From Cognatundibacterium luofuense (GTDB taxonomy: Bacteria > Pseudomonadota > Gammaproteobacteria > Burkholderiales > Burkholderiaceae_D), in the NCBI RefSeq assembly GCF_018139685.1, contig NZ_JAGSPN010000008.1, positions 124,001 to 188,000 on the forward strand: a stretch of DNA of 64,000 nt, given 5' to 3'. Of the stretch, positions 55,718 to 64,000 are shown in pieces. Every line of letters starts with the position of its first letter. Within the stretch, counting starts at the first letter, position 1. The position numbers and the translations under genes were made by a program. The notes under the pieces are model-generated. The model had not been told where the DNA came from, ran no database searches, and was given only the letters and a program-made list of their open reading frames with translations.

Positions 55718-56380
55718 TCAGAATAAACTGAGTTGCGGTTCCGGTGTCTTATCGACAGGCTCTGCCTGCAGCAATTCCGCATCCGGTAATCGCAGCATTG
55801 CGGCAGCTAACTGCGGGTCGGGATGATTCAGCCATGTATCGTAGTCTGTTGCCGGAATAACGACCAGTGAGCGTTTTTCATCACCCGGAGGATGAAAGCG
55901 TGACATCAGAGGATGCTGATCTGCATTCACCGTGATTTGAGTGAAGCTGTGTACGATGCTGCCGTCCGGATTTCGTCGGCTTCGGTAGAGTCCGGCGACC
56001 GCAAAATCCTTACCATTCGTGGTTCCGATTTTCCAGCGTTGCGCCCGCCCGTTTTCATAGCAGGGTTCGCAGAAATACTGCATAGGAACCAGGCAGCGTT
56101 GCTGCCGCTGCCAGTGTTTTGAAAAGCTGGGTAAGGTGGCAATTGTTTCTGCGCGTGCATTCATCGTACTGAATGGTTTGCGCCCCGGTGGAAATTCTGA
56201 CCTTGCAATCAGCCCGAATCCGGCGAGCACCACTTCACGCTCGCCAGTGTGGTCAGGTTTGATGACAGGGGCAGCGTAGTCCTGCCAGACTTCCGGCTTC
56301 CATTCCGGCAAACCTTCTGTGTTGACAGCGAAATGCTTTTCCAGTGTGTTGCGGTTGCTGGGCGTGTAATTGACGCACAT
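55718..56380 (-). CDS. SRAP domain protein (YedK/HMCES family)
   Basis: A 220-residue SOS-response-associated protein that shields abasic sites in single-stranded DNA by forming a thiazolidine link with its Cys2. The start MCVNYTPSNRNTLEKHF places Cys2 right after Met1. The motif STMNARAETIATLPSF and the conserved His in QHPLMSRFHPP are intact, and the end PEPQLSLF is typical. The start at 56378-56380 is required because Cys2 must become N-terminal. It follows the DUF4272 gene by 2 bp. Confidence 0.93.
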   Translation of the reverse strand: MCVNYTPSNRNTLEKHFAVNTEGLPEWKPEVWQDYAAPVIKPDHTGEREVVLAGFGLIARSEFPPGRKPFSTMNARAETIATLPSFSKHWQRQQRCLVPMQYFCEPCYENGRAQRWKIGTTNGKDFAVAGLYRSRRNPDGSIVHSFTQITVNADQHPLMSRFHPPGDEKRSLVVIPATDYDTWLNHPDPQLAAAMLRLPDAELLQAEPVDKTPEPQLSLF

Positions 56381-56382
56381 GA

Positions 56383-56991
56383 TCAGCCGGCAGTTTCTGT
56401 GCTGACCAGGTCCCAGTCGACTTCGTCTTCGTAGCAAATCAGCCAGTTGGCAACGCGATGCCAGGCCTCGACGGCGACGGCATCCAGCCGGCCAGGGACA
56501 GGTCTGTTTTGCAGATGTGCATGGCGTACAGCCCAGTGGAAACGGTAGAGTAAGTCGGCCCAGTCCAGTAATTCCGTTTTGCTTCGCAGACGCAATATCC
56601 TGTTATCGCTGGCCGTTGCAATTTTTTCGAGATCCGGCTGTCCACTGTGCTGATCCGGCATGCCGGCTTTGCTTTCCAGTCCGGCTGCCCACATCAGAAA
56701 ACACAGTGCATGGCGTGCGTTTTGTTGCAGTGCCTGTGCACTTTGTTCATCCAGATCGCCATTCAGCAAAGCCTGTTCTTGTTTGCTGAAAATCGATTGT
56801 ACGGAGTTAGTGTTGTGTTGCGGATAAACACAAATGCCGGCGAGTGCCAGCAGGCGCTGATGAACTTCTTCGACACTGCGAAGCCGGATTTCATCTTCGG
56901 ACTCTATCGTCGGTAATTGCAGGTTCAGGCGGATGCCGCGTTTATGCAGCGTTAATTCTGAAAGTTCTTTGCGAATCTCTGGGGATTTCAT
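56383..56991 (-). CDS. DUF4272 domain protein
   Basis: A 202-residue soluble protein whose ending, LLDWADLLYRFHWAVRHAHLQ followed by VEAWHRVANWLICYEDEVDWD, is the DUF4272 signature. The function of the family is not known. AAGGAG lies 9 nt before the ATG at 56989-56991; an ATG at 57018 is an alternative. The stop codon is 2 bp before the SRAP gene start, so the two are translationally linked. Confidence 0.78.
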   Translation of the reverse strand: MKSPEIRKELSELTLHKRGIRLNLQLPTIESEDEIRLRSVEEVHQRLLALAGICVYPQHNTNSVQSIFSKQEQALLNGDLDEQSAQALQQNARHALCFLMWAAGLESKAGMPDQHSGQPDLEKIATASDNRILRLRSKTELLDWADLLYRFHWAVRHAHLQNRPVPGRLDAVAVEAWHRVANWLICYEDEVDWDLVSTETAG

Positions 56992-57056
56992 GTGATGCGA
57001 CTCCTTAATGCCCTGCATTGTACGTCAGCAACGTTCAATGCAGGGGGGAGTCATGC

Positions 57057-57404
57057 TTACGCTGTACGGCGGGATGGGCGTGCAATCAGATAAACGATCC
57101 CGGCAAGCAGAAGGAAGGGCAGTGCCAGTGGCAATAAGGAAATAAACAGTGATGCAACGACCAGGCCTGCAACCACGACCATCAGCGCAGATACGCCAGC
57201 GATTACCAGACCGGTGCAAGCCAGCGCAAAAACAGTGGCCAGTACACCGATTCCGAGTCCGCCAGCCAGTAAGGAAATTCCGAACAGACCGCCGATTTCA
57301 TGATCATTCACCACGACATGTGCATCCGGCGAAAATTGCCAGGCAAGACCTGCAATCAGCAGTAGTGTCAGTATGGCAATCGCGGCAGTTTTTTGAATAC
57401 GCAT
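57057..57404 (-). CDS. Small inner-membrane protein of unknown function
   Basis: A 115-residue protein with a membrane anchor or signal-like helix (MRIQKTAAIAILTLLLIAG) and a long hydrophobic stretch from residue 37 to 105, probably two or three helices rich in Gly, Leu and Val. It ends in a basic tail ARPSRRTA. AAGGAGAA lies 6 nt before the ATG at 57402-57404. I recognise no named family. Confidence 0.68.
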   Translation of the reverse strand: MRIQKTAAIAILTLLLIAGLAWQFSPDAHVVVNDHEIGGLFGISLLAGGLGIGVLATVFALACTGLVIAGVSALMVVVAGLVVASLFISLLPLALPFLLLAGIVYLIARPSRRTA

Positions 57405-57596
57405 GATGTTCTCCTTGTGAAGTGTCTTTGTTGTCAGCATCCCGTGTGCATGAGTACAGAATAATGCGCCCGTAAGGGGCGCTCAACGGGAATGCGACAG
57501 GGCGTAAAAAATCAAGGATGTAATGCAGACTGAGCAGATAAACAGGCGTTAATCTGTTCGAAGGATGTGGTGATCAGAAGTACGGGAAGATAAAAC

Positions 57597-57628
57597 AAAA
57601 AGCCCGCTGTTTTCACGGCGGGCTTTTT
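57597..57628 (-). terminator. Intrinsic terminator of the tRNA gene
   Basis: AGCCCGC (57601-57607) pairs with GCGGGCT (57618-57624). On the minus strand a U-rich tract follows. Confidence 0.85.
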
Positions 57629-57634
57629 TTATTC

Positions 57635-57724
57635 TGGCGGAGAAGGGGGGATTCGAACCCCCGGTAGGGATTAACCTACGCACGCTTTCCAGGCGTGTGA
57701 CTTAAACCACTCATCCACCTCTCC
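57635..57724 (-). tRNA. tRNA-Ser, anticodon GGA
   Basis: On the minus strand, starting at 57724, the 90-nt sequence begins GGAGAGGTGGATGAGTGG. It has an anticodon stem-loop with CTGGAAA (anticodon GGA), a long serine-type variable arm, a GGTTCGAATC T-loop and an encoded CCA end. The acceptor stem GGAGAGG pairs with the 3' end CTTCTCC. It reads UCC and UCU codons. Confidence 0.96.
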
Positions 57725-57816
57725 AGACATTCTTTCGCGTTCAGCGAAGACCAAGACTATAGCAAAGGATGGTGAAAAAAGGAAGAGCTGTTGCGCAGCT
57801 TTTACATCAAACTTCC

Positions 57817-58293
57817 TTATGCACCCATCCAGGGTAATTGACGGAAGCACCATCCACCGACTGATTTACGGTGACCGGCAGTATTCTTATCGCCTTCAAA
57901 ACCTTCCAGAATATCAAAACACTGCGTATAGCCAGCTTCCGTTGCAGCTTTTGCTGCATGGCGTGAGCGTACGCCGGAGCGGCACAAAAACACTATCCGG
58001 CAATCTTTGTCCGGAACGATACTGTTCAGTTGCGTCAGAAAATCCGGATTCGGCGTTCCGCCCGGGTACAAATTCCACTGCACAGCAGCGTGCTGATTCT
58101 CCGGGAGACTGACTTTACCGACCCAGTCGCGTTCAGCCTGTGTACGGACATCAATCAGTATCACGGCAGGATCAAGTTGTAATAAATTCCATGCTTCTTC
58201 AGGTGTAACGGCACCTGCATAAGGTAACTGCTGGTCAGTTGCACGTGCTGCTGCACGGCTTAAAATTTGCTGAGCGGACATATTCGTTTCCAT
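57817..58293 (-). CDS. Rhodanese-like sulfurtransferase domain protein
   Basis: A 158-residue single rhodanese domain. The CH2A-like start is AVILIDVRTQAERDWVGKV, and the active-site loop reads FLCRSGVRSRHAA with the catalytic Cys. It would carry persulfide sulfur; the physiological acceptor is unknown. GFEGDKNTAGHRKSVGGWCFRQLPW is a conserved C-terminal stretch in proteobacterial homologues. The start may be 58293 (METNMSAQQ) or 58281, the latter with GGA 7 nt upstream. The diguanylate cyclase/phosphodiesterase gene ends 69 bp upstream. Confidence 0.9.
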   Translation of the reverse strand: METNMSAQQILSRAAARATDQQLPYAGAVTPEEAWNLLQLDPAVILIDVRTQAERDWVGKVSLPENQHAAVQWNLYPGGTPNPDFLTQLNSIVPDKDCRIVFLCRSGVRSRHAAKAATEAGYTQCFDILEGFEGDKNTAGHRKSVGGWCFRQLPWMGA

Positions 58294-58361
58294 CTGGAGA
58301 TTCGGCGAAAAATAGCACAGTTAAGTCAGGAAACGTATCGCTGGTACAGCCTTTTCAGGCA

Positions 58362-61322
58362 TCAGGCATGCAATTCTGCGTTACTGTTTCCGCGTTGTGG
58401 CAGGCTGAGTGTAGCAGATGGTTTGCCAAACAAATATCCCTGATAAGCATGACAATCCAGCGTTTGTAAAAAGCTGCGCTGAGATTCCTGCTCGACACCT
58501 TCTGCGATAACGGACAGACCCAGGCTTTTACCAAGACCGACAATGGTCCGCACAATCGCGGCATCACTTGGGCTGACCAGAATGTCGCGCACAAAAGACT
58601 GGTCAATCTTTAATTGTTCCAGCGGCAAACGTTTCAGATAAGTCAGGGAGGAGTAGCCAGTTCCGAAGTCATCCAGTGAGAAGCAAATGCCATAGGAACG
58701 CAGGATGTGCATCCGGGTAATGGTTTGTTCAATATTGTCCAGCAGTAGACTTTCAGTGAGCTCCAGTTTCAGGCTGCCCGGCTGAACATGGTGTTGCGTG
58801 ACCGCTTCAAGCACGGTATCGACAAAATCATCCTGACGGAATTGTTTTGCGCTGACGTTCACTGACATGGTCATGGATGCATATGCCGGATCTGCCTGCC
58901 ACAGAGCCAGTTGTGCGCATGCCTGATGCAGTACCCATTTTCCGATTGGTACAATCAGGCCGGTTTCTTCCGCAAGTGGAATAAATTCAGCAGGGGACAC
59001 CATCCCTTTTTGCGGATGTTGCCAGCGCAGCAGAGCTTCAGCACCAAGCCATTTGCCAGTGCTGTTAACTTGTGGCTGGTAAAACAGTCTGAATTCATGC
59101 TGGCGCAAACCGTTTCGAAGATCTGCCTCCATTTCGGCACGTGCTGCAATAATGTTCAGCATCGCGGGGTCAAAGAAGCAGGCATTGTCGCCGCCTGCAG
59201 ATTTTGCTTCGTACATCGCAACTTCGACCTGCCTGAGTAATTCTTCTGCAGATGTGTGGCTTGCTCCGAACAGCTCGATGCCGAGGCTTGCTGTCGTATG
59301 GAAATGCTGCCCTTCGATACTGAATGGTTTTTTTATTTCTTCCAGAATCTGATTGGCAATTGATTTTACTTCGATCACCGAGTCACGTATCTGATCGCTG
59401 AGGTCTTCAATTATCAGCGCAAATTCATCTCCGCCAATGCGTGCCAGTGTGTCGCCTTTGCCTGTTCTTGCCTGCAATCTTTTAGCAACGTGCTGTAAGA
59501 TCAGATCACCCTTGCCATGTCCGCTGGTGTCATTAATTGTTTTGAAATTATCTAGGTCAAGGAATAGAATTGCGCCGAAGCGGTTGCTGCGGGTATTGCT
59601 GACCATTGCATGTTGCAAGCGATTGAGTAACAAACGCCGGTTTGCGAGGCCAGTCAACGGGTCATGGAATGCCAGATGTTCCAGTTTGGCTTCGGTGGCT
59701 TTTCTTTGGGTAATGTCGAGCATCGTGCCGACATAGTTGACGACATCTCCTGATTCTGAACGGATGGCGGTAATTGTCAGCCATTCAGGATAAATTTCGC
59801 CATTTTTTCTGCGGTTCCAGATTTCACCTTGCCAGACACCTTTGGATTCCAGTTGCTCCGCCATGTCTTTGTAGAAGCTGCTGCCATGAATACCGGATTT
59901 CAGCAAGTTGGTTGTTTTACCTACAGCCTCTTCGCGTGAATATCCTGTTATACGGGTGAATGCCTGGTTGATTCGTAAGATGCGGCGCTGCTCATCTGTA
60001 ATCACAATACCTTCCTGGCCTTCAAATGCGATCGCTGCGATACGTAAGTCATTTTCGACACGCTTACGGTTTGTGATGTCTTGTGTTGTGCCAATTAGTC
60101 GCGGGCCGTCAGCAGAGTGAATTTCATATGTGAGTTCGGAGTGAACCCAGCGTACTTCGTCGTCGAACATTAAGCGATATTCAGCAGACGCAGCTTCGCC
60201 AGCGCATGCTCTCTGCCAGCACTCAGCCACTTTGGATCTGTCGTCCACATGCACCTTACTGAGCAAAGTTTCTTTGTTGACTGAGGCTCCCGGATCCAGT
60301 CTCCAAATACGAAAAGCTTCCTCCGAACCTTTAAAGTACGCACCCGACAACGGTGCACTCCAGTTGCCAGTATGTGAAATTGCCTGAGCACGTTTCAAAT
60401 CCTGCTCTGTTTCGGCCAGTTCGCGGGTGCGTTCTTTCACCAGGTTGTGCAACTGCTTTTTTTGTCCCCAGTTAGTCGCCAGCATGCGGATCAGGATCGT
60501 CAGCATCAGGCTGAGAATAAATCCGACAAGATAGCGCCCGTGGTGCAGTATTGGATTGGAATTGCCTGTCTGCTTCAGGTCAAAATACCACTCAGTGTTA
60601 GGCAAAGAGAACCGATGGCTGACTGCAGGGTTGCCGCCGTAACCTTCGCTGCGATGGATGACCTGCACTTCGCCATCATGAGGCTGTCGTCGCCAGATCT
60701 GATACTCATAACCCCGTTGACTAAGTAAGGGTACTTCTGTGCTGGCGATCAGTTTATCCATCTCAATCACGACCGAAATGAACCCCCAAAAGCGAGCATC
60801 ACCCGCTTCGGAAGGTAAAAAAACCGGCAATCGCCCGATCAATCCTGTTTTTCCAACCAGCAGGGGCAGCGGCCCGGCAAGTGTCAACTGCCCGCTTTTC
60901 AGTGCAATCCTTGATTCTGTTTCATGCTTTGGGTTGGTCAATAAATTGAGGCCAAGTCCAACATCGCCGCGCTCTTTTGGGATAACGACGCTGGTAATGC
61001 CACCCGGTGCGAGATAGATAGCCGCAACGCCGGGGTAAAACGGAATCAGTGCATTTGCAAATTGTTCGAACTGTTGTGCTTCGCCATGCTTTTCTTTGAT
61101 ATGTGCTGCAACAGCATAGCTGACCGCCAGATTTTCACGAATACGGCTTTCCAGTGCATGCGATTGCATGATAGCGATTTCTGAAAGCGCTGCCGCCTGC
61201 TCAGACTTTTCCGCCTGGTCGAGTTCTGTAACCCATACAATGTTTGCGCCCAGCGCAATAATAAAAATCGTGGCTGTTGAAATGCGAGGGTACTTCAGCA
61301 GCAGATTCAGCAGAAAAGACAT
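58362..61322 (-). CDS. CHASE-PAS-PAS-GGDEF-EAL cyclic-di-GMP signalling protein
   Basis: A 986-residue membrane sensor. A first membrane helix (about 13-31) and a second (about 268-288) bracket a periplasmic CHASE domain with FYPGVAAIYLAPGG and LPVFLPSEAG. Two PAS domains follow (about 320-425 and 430-550). The cyclase domain has an intact active site RIGGDEFAL, and the phosphodiesterase domain intact EAL (GAEALLRW), LTESLLL and DDFGTGYSSL. Either activity, or both, is possible. The gene is followed by the rhodanese gene and preceded by a 740-bp intergenic region. Confidence 0.93.
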   Translation of the reverse strand: MSFLLNLLLKYPRISTATIFIIALGANIVWVTELDQAEKSEQAAALSEIAIMQSHALESRIRENLAVSYAVAAHIKEKHGEAQQFEQFANALIPFYPGVAAIYLAPGGITSVVIPKERGDVGLGLNLLTNPKHETESRIALKSGQLTLAGPLPLLVGKTGLIGRLPVFLPSEAGDARFWGFISVVIEMDKLIASTEVPLLSQRGYEYQIWRRQPHDGEVQVIHRSEGYGGNPAVSHRFSLPNTEWYFDLKQTGNSNPILHHGRYLVGFILSLMLTILIRMLATNWGQKKQLHNLVKERTRELAETEQDLKRAQAISHTGNWSAPLSGAYFKGSEEAFRIWRLDPGASVNKETLLSKVHVDDRSKVAECWQRACAGEAASAEYRLMFDDEVRWVHSELTYEIHSADGPRLIGTTQDITNRKRVENDLRIAAIAFEGQEGIVITDEQRRILRINQAFTRITGYSREEAVGKTTNLLKSGIHGSSFYKDMAEQLESKGVWQGEIWNRRKNGEIYPEWLTITAIRSESGDVVNYVGTMLDITQRKATEAKLEHLAFHDPLTGLANRRLLLNRLQHAMVSNTRSNRFGAILFLDLDNFKTINDTSGHGKGDLILQHVAKRLQARTGKGDTLARIGGDEFALIIEDLSDQIRDSVIEVKSIANQILEEIKKPFSIEGQHFHTTASLGIELFGASHTSAEELLRQVEVAMYEAKSAGGDNACFFDPAMLNIIAARAEMEADLRNGLRQHEFRLFYQPQVNSTGKWLGAEALLRWQHPQKGMVSPAEFIPLAEETGLIVPIGKWVLHQACAQLALWQADPAYASMTMSVNVSAKQFRQDDFVDTVLEAVTQHHVQPGSLKLELTESLLLDNIEQTITRMHILRSYGICFSLDDFGTGYSSLTYLKRLPLEQLKIDQSFVRDILVSPSDAAIVRTIVGLGKSLGLSVIAEGVEQESQRSFLQTLDCHAYQGYLFGKPSATLSLPQRGNSNAELHA

Positions 61323-61750
61323 GTCCGTAAGAGCATTTTTCGGTTGAGTCAGCGACCTGCTTTGTTAGCTGAATTGCTGTAAGTAAATTTCTGACTCAAT
61401 TGTAAGTGGTGTATTCAGAGCTTTGTCGGATGCAGTGAAGTGAGATATTGTCCGACATGTACTAGACGGTGTATTGATGCAACGCAGACATGTCTGACTT
61501 ATGCAGAGTGTCCGAATAGACATTAGGATTGGGTAATCATACCGGCAATGTTGATTTACGGCAATAATCTGGATTTGGAGCCCGATAACACAATAAATCC
61601 GGCACGGCATCAGAGTCAATCTGACTCAATTCGAAATTTCATTGAGTGTGAGGCAAATCAAGTGCACGTTAATTGACTGGGAATATTCTCAGTCAGTTCC
61701 ATGGATTTCTGGGAATCCGAAAGGGTGAGCATGATTGCTGATATGCGCAT
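61323..61750. other. Intergenic region, left part of the gap before glnA
   Basis: About 430 bp with no gene I can support. The minus-strand promoter of the signalling protein must lie here. The sequence is AT-rich and has no clear repeats. Confidence 0.35.
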
Positions 61751-61759
61751 CAATTTGGT

Positions 61760-61776
61760 GCAATTGTTGTTGGTGC
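61760..61776. promoter_or_regulatory. Candidate NtrC-binding site upstream of glnA
   Basis: GCAATTGTTGTTGGTGC fits the NtrC pattern GCAC-like/TGGTGC with N5 spacing; the right half is perfect and the left half is degenerate. Further TTGGTGC half-sites occur at 61754 and near 61823. It lies about 160 bp upstream of the sigma-54 promoter, a normal enhancer distance. Confidence 0.45.
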
Positions 61777-61935
61777 ACTGAAATTGTGCGTGCTATTTGT
61801 TCTATTGAATTGACTTGCCATTTATTGGTGCGCAACTACTTTAGTGTGATTTGACCATATGCGAAAAATGCACTAAAACAGCTGGGATTTCTTTATGATT
61901 GACTGCGCAAGTTCAATTTTGTGCATCATGTTTGC

Positions 61936-61953
61936 TTGGCATAATTCATGCTT
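61936..61953 (+). promoter_or_regulatory. Sigma-54 promoter of glnA
   Basis: TTGGCATAATTCATGCTT contains the invariant GG (61938-61939) and GC (61950-61951) exactly 10 bp apart, as required for RpoN promoters. Transcription would begin near 61963, about 100 nt before glnA. Confidence 0.65.
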
Positions 61954-62062
61954 AGATATTCGCATATTGTAAGCAGTTGGTAGTAAATATCGGGTTAGAC
62001 GTTCACCGAAATATCCCGGATCATTTTTCACTGTATTTTTTCGCTCGACAGAGGAGTTTCAA

Positions 62063-63478
62063 ATGGCAATGACCGCCGCAGATGTCCTGAAAATGGCAAA
62101 AGAAAATGAAGTCAAATTTATTGACTTCCGCTTTGCTGATACACGAGGCAAAGAGCAACACGTGACAATTCCGGTTTCTCAGCTGGATGCTGATAAATTT
62201 GAAAGCGGCCACGCATTCGATGGATCTTCGATCGGTGGCTGGAAAGGTATTGAAGCCTCTGACATGCTGTTGATGCCAGACCCGAGTACTGCGAATATCG
62301 ATCCATTTATGGAAGAAACGACCTTGTTCATGCAGTGTGACGTTGTCGAGCCTTCTGATGGTAAAGGCTATGACCGCGATCCTCGCTCTATCGCTAAACG
62401 TGCAGAAGCTTATCTGAAGTCTTCCGGCATGGGTGACACAGCCTACTTTGGTCCTGAGCCAGAATTCTTTATCTTTGACAGCGTTCGCTGGAATGTTGAT
62501 ATGTCTGGCTGCTTCGTAAAAATCGATTCCGAAGAAGCTTCCTGGTCTACAGGTGAAAAATTTGAAGGCGGTAACTCTGGTCATCGTCCAGCGGTTAAGG
62601 GTGGTTATTTCCCTGTTCCTCCGGTTGATAGCTTCCAGGATATGCGCTCTGAAATGTGCCTGATTCTGGAATCGTTGGGCATTCCTGTCGAAGTGCATCA
62701 CCACGAAGTAGCTGGTGCAGGTCAGAACGAAATTGGCACCAAATTTTCTACTCTGGTAGAGCGTGCAGACTGGACGCAGAACATGAAGTATGTGATCTGG
62801 AATGTTGCGCACAGCTACGGCAAAACGGCAACTTTTATGCCGAAACCGATCGTTGGTGACAACGGCTCTGGTATGCACGTACATCAATCTGTTTGGAAAG
62901 ACGGTAAGAACCTGTTTGCTGGCGATGGTTATGCTGGCTTGTCTGACTTCGCACTGTATTACATCGGTGGTATCATCAAGCATGCAAAAGCACTTAATGC
63001 GATAACCAACCCTGGTACGAACTCGTACAAGCGCCTGGTTCCAGGCTTTGAGGCACCGGTGAAACTGGCATACTCTGCCCGTAACCGCTCTGCATCGATC
63101 CGTATCCCTTATGTTGCGAATCCTAAAGCTCGCCGCGTAGAAGCACGCTTCCCGGACCCGCTGGCTAACCCGTACCTGTGTTTTGCTGCGTTGCTGATGG
63201 CTGGTTTGGACGGCGTTCAGAACAAAATTCATCCGGGCGAAGCAGCAACTAAAGATCTGTATCACCTGCCGCCAGAAGAAGATAAACTGATCCCGACCGT
63301 TTGCTCTTCTTTGGAAGAAGCTTTGGAAGCACTGGATAAAGACCGTGAGTTCCTGACGCGTGGTGGTGTATTCAGTGATAGCATGATCGATGCTTACATT
63401 GAACTCAAAATGCAGGAAGTTCAGCGCTTCCGCATGACAACTCACCCTGTTGAGTTTGATATGTACTACTCTCTGTAA
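62063..63478 (+). CDS. glnA: Glutamine synthetase, type I
   Basis: A 471-residue enzyme that forms glutamine from glutamate, ammonia and ATP, the main ammonia-assimilation step. Signatures are [17 protein letters not shown], the metal-binding [11 protein letters not shown], the ATP-site [19 protein letters not shown], and the adenylylation Tyr in [10 protein letters not shown]. Presence of that Tyr implies control by GlnE. GAGGAG lies upstream of the ATG. A sigma-54 promoter and NtrC-like sites indicate nitrogen control. Confidence 0.98.
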   Translation: MAMTAADVLKMAKENEVKFIDFRFADTRGKEQHVTIPVSQLDADKFESGHAFDGSSIGGWKGIEASDMLLMPDPSTANIDPFMEETTLFMQCDVVEPSDGKGYDRDPRSIAKRAEAYLKSSGMGDTAYFGPEPEFFIFDSVRWNVDMSGCFVKIDSEEASWSTGEKFEGGNSGHRPAVKGGYFPVPPVDSFQDMRSEMCLILESLGIPVEVHHHEVAGAGQNEIGTKFSTLVERADWTQNMKYVIWNVAHSYGKTATFMPKPIVGDNGSGMHVHQSVWKDGKNLFAGDGYAGLSDFALYYIGGIIKHAKALNAITNPGTNSYKRLVPGFEAPVKLAYSARNRSASIRIPYVANPKARRVEARFPDPLANPYLCFAALLMAGLDGVQNKIHPGEAATKDLYHLPPEEDKLIPTVCSSLEEALEALDKDREFLTRGGVFSDSMIDAYIELKMQEVQRFRMTTHPVEFDMYYSL

Positions 63479-63502
63479 TCATTTGATTGCGGATTCTTCA
63501 GA

Positions 63503-63527
63503 AGGCGGGTTTCGACCCGCCTTTTTT
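63503..63527 (+). terminator. Intrinsic terminator of glnA
   Basis: AGGCGGGT (63503-63510) and ACCCGCCT (63515-63522) close a TTCG tetraloop, followed by six T residues. Confidence 0.92.
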
Positions 63528-63618
63528 ATTTCCTGTATTTGTTACGGCTGGTAAAGGCAATTGTGCCGCAAAGCACCTTCGCATACACTTAAGGCTTGTT
63601 GACTAACCTTTTTTCAAT

Positions 63619-64000
63619 ATGAAGTACGGTTATTTTCTGCTTTTCGGATTACTCTTGCTGCAAAAAGTCGCCTTTGCTCAGACGGAGGTGTTTCTGTGCG
63701 TCGATGAAAATGGGAAAAAAGAATACAAAAATACCGGGGCAGTGAAAGGTTGCAAACGACTCGATTTACCTGGACTGACTATTTCTCAGCCTGCCCCCAC
63801 TCCACCATCTGCTGCACCAAAAGTTGCTGCTGCGAAGCCTGCATCCAGTCCGGCAGGTTTCCCTAAGGTTGATGAGTCTACCCAAAAAAATCGTGATGCT
63901 GATCGTCGTCAGATTTTGAATGATGAGTTGCGTACAGAAGAGCAGAAACTTGCTGAACTCAGGAAGGAATTTAATAACGGTGAACCGGAGCGCCGGGGAG
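63619..64000 (+). CDS. DUF4124 domain exported protein (cut by window edge)
   Basis: The first 127 codons of a gene that runs off the window. The signal peptide MKYGYFLLFGLLLLQKVAFA precedes a DUF4124-type segment (VFLCVDENGKKEYKNTGAVKGCKRLD, with a Cys pair). A Pro/Ala-rich linker and a charged coiled-coil region follow (DADRRQILNDELRTEEQKLAELRKE). Genes of this type commonly sit between glnA and ntrBC in Burkholderiales. Function is unknown. Confidence 0.8.
   Translation, partial: MKYGYFLLFGLLLLQKVAFAQTEVFLCVDENGKKEYKNTGAVKGCKRLDLPGLTISQPAPTPPSAAPKVAAAKPASSPAGFPKVDESTQKNRDADRRQILNDELRTEEQKLAELRKEFNNGEPERRG

Noticed and set aside
62021-63445. A 474-codon open frame on the minus strand, opposite glnA
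   Set aside because: It is the mirror of a highly biased gene; no motif and no start signal.

Overview
The window looks like chromosomal DNA of a betaproteobacterium in the Burkholderiales, most plausibly an Oxalobacteraceae member (Herminiimonas/Undibacterium-like). This is an inference from gene order and protein sequence, not a database match. The supporting blocks are ribF-ileS-lspA-coaBC-dut, csp/clpS-clpA, glnA followed by a DUF4124 gene, and a B12-riboswitch-controlled btu/cob operon. Genes are dense, on both strands, and mostly end in clear intrinsic terminators.

Layout. 1-7.3 kb: start of parE, a receiver-like protein, a VWA protein with an acetyltransferase, rpsT, a DUF192 protein, an RluE-type pseudouridine synthase, icd and a cold-shock gene. 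7.7-10.7 kb: clpS-clpA and a small unknown gene. 10.7-17 kb (minus strand): ribF, ileS, lspA, coaBC, dut. 17-25.8 kb: a small zinc-ribbon-like protein, a methyltransferase, a DUF885 metallopeptidase with a histone-like Lys/Ala tail, a large secreted PHP-type phosphoesterase, and a GrpB/racemase pair. 25.8-27 kb: an AT-rich scar holding two different transposase tails around an orphan membrane gene. 27-34 kb: rsmE, a fused AdoMet decarboxylase-spermidine synthase, tkt, an acetyltransferase, gap and a short signal peptidase I. 34.3-37.8 kb: Aer-like chemoreceptor, IclR regulator, dgkA. 37.8-52.5 kb: cobalamin region. 52.5-54.7 kb: a bacteriocin-like three-gene cassette between two near-identical 120-bp direct repeats. 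54.8-64 kb: Sel1 protein, SRAP protein, DUF4272 protein, small membrane protein, tRNA-Ser(GGA), rhodanese, a CHASE-PAS-GGDEF-EAL protein, glnA behind a sigma-54 promoter, and the start of a DUF4124 gene.

How the genes work together. The cobalamin block covers uptake (BtuB, BtuC, BtuD, BtuF) and late assembly: adenosylation (CobO), amidation (CobB, CobQ), the aminopropanol arm (threonine-phosphate decarboxylase, CobD) and nucleotide-loop assembly (CobU, CobT, CobS, CobC). No corrin-ring genes are in the window. A B12 riboswitch precedes btuB, and most genes downstream overlap or abut.

Most notable are the double-glycine leader peptide with its candidate immunity and membrane-protease genes inside a repeat-bounded cassette, and a dispersed intergenic repeat family (at least six copies in 64 kb) built from a 20-bp motif placed twice, about 65 or 85 bp apart.
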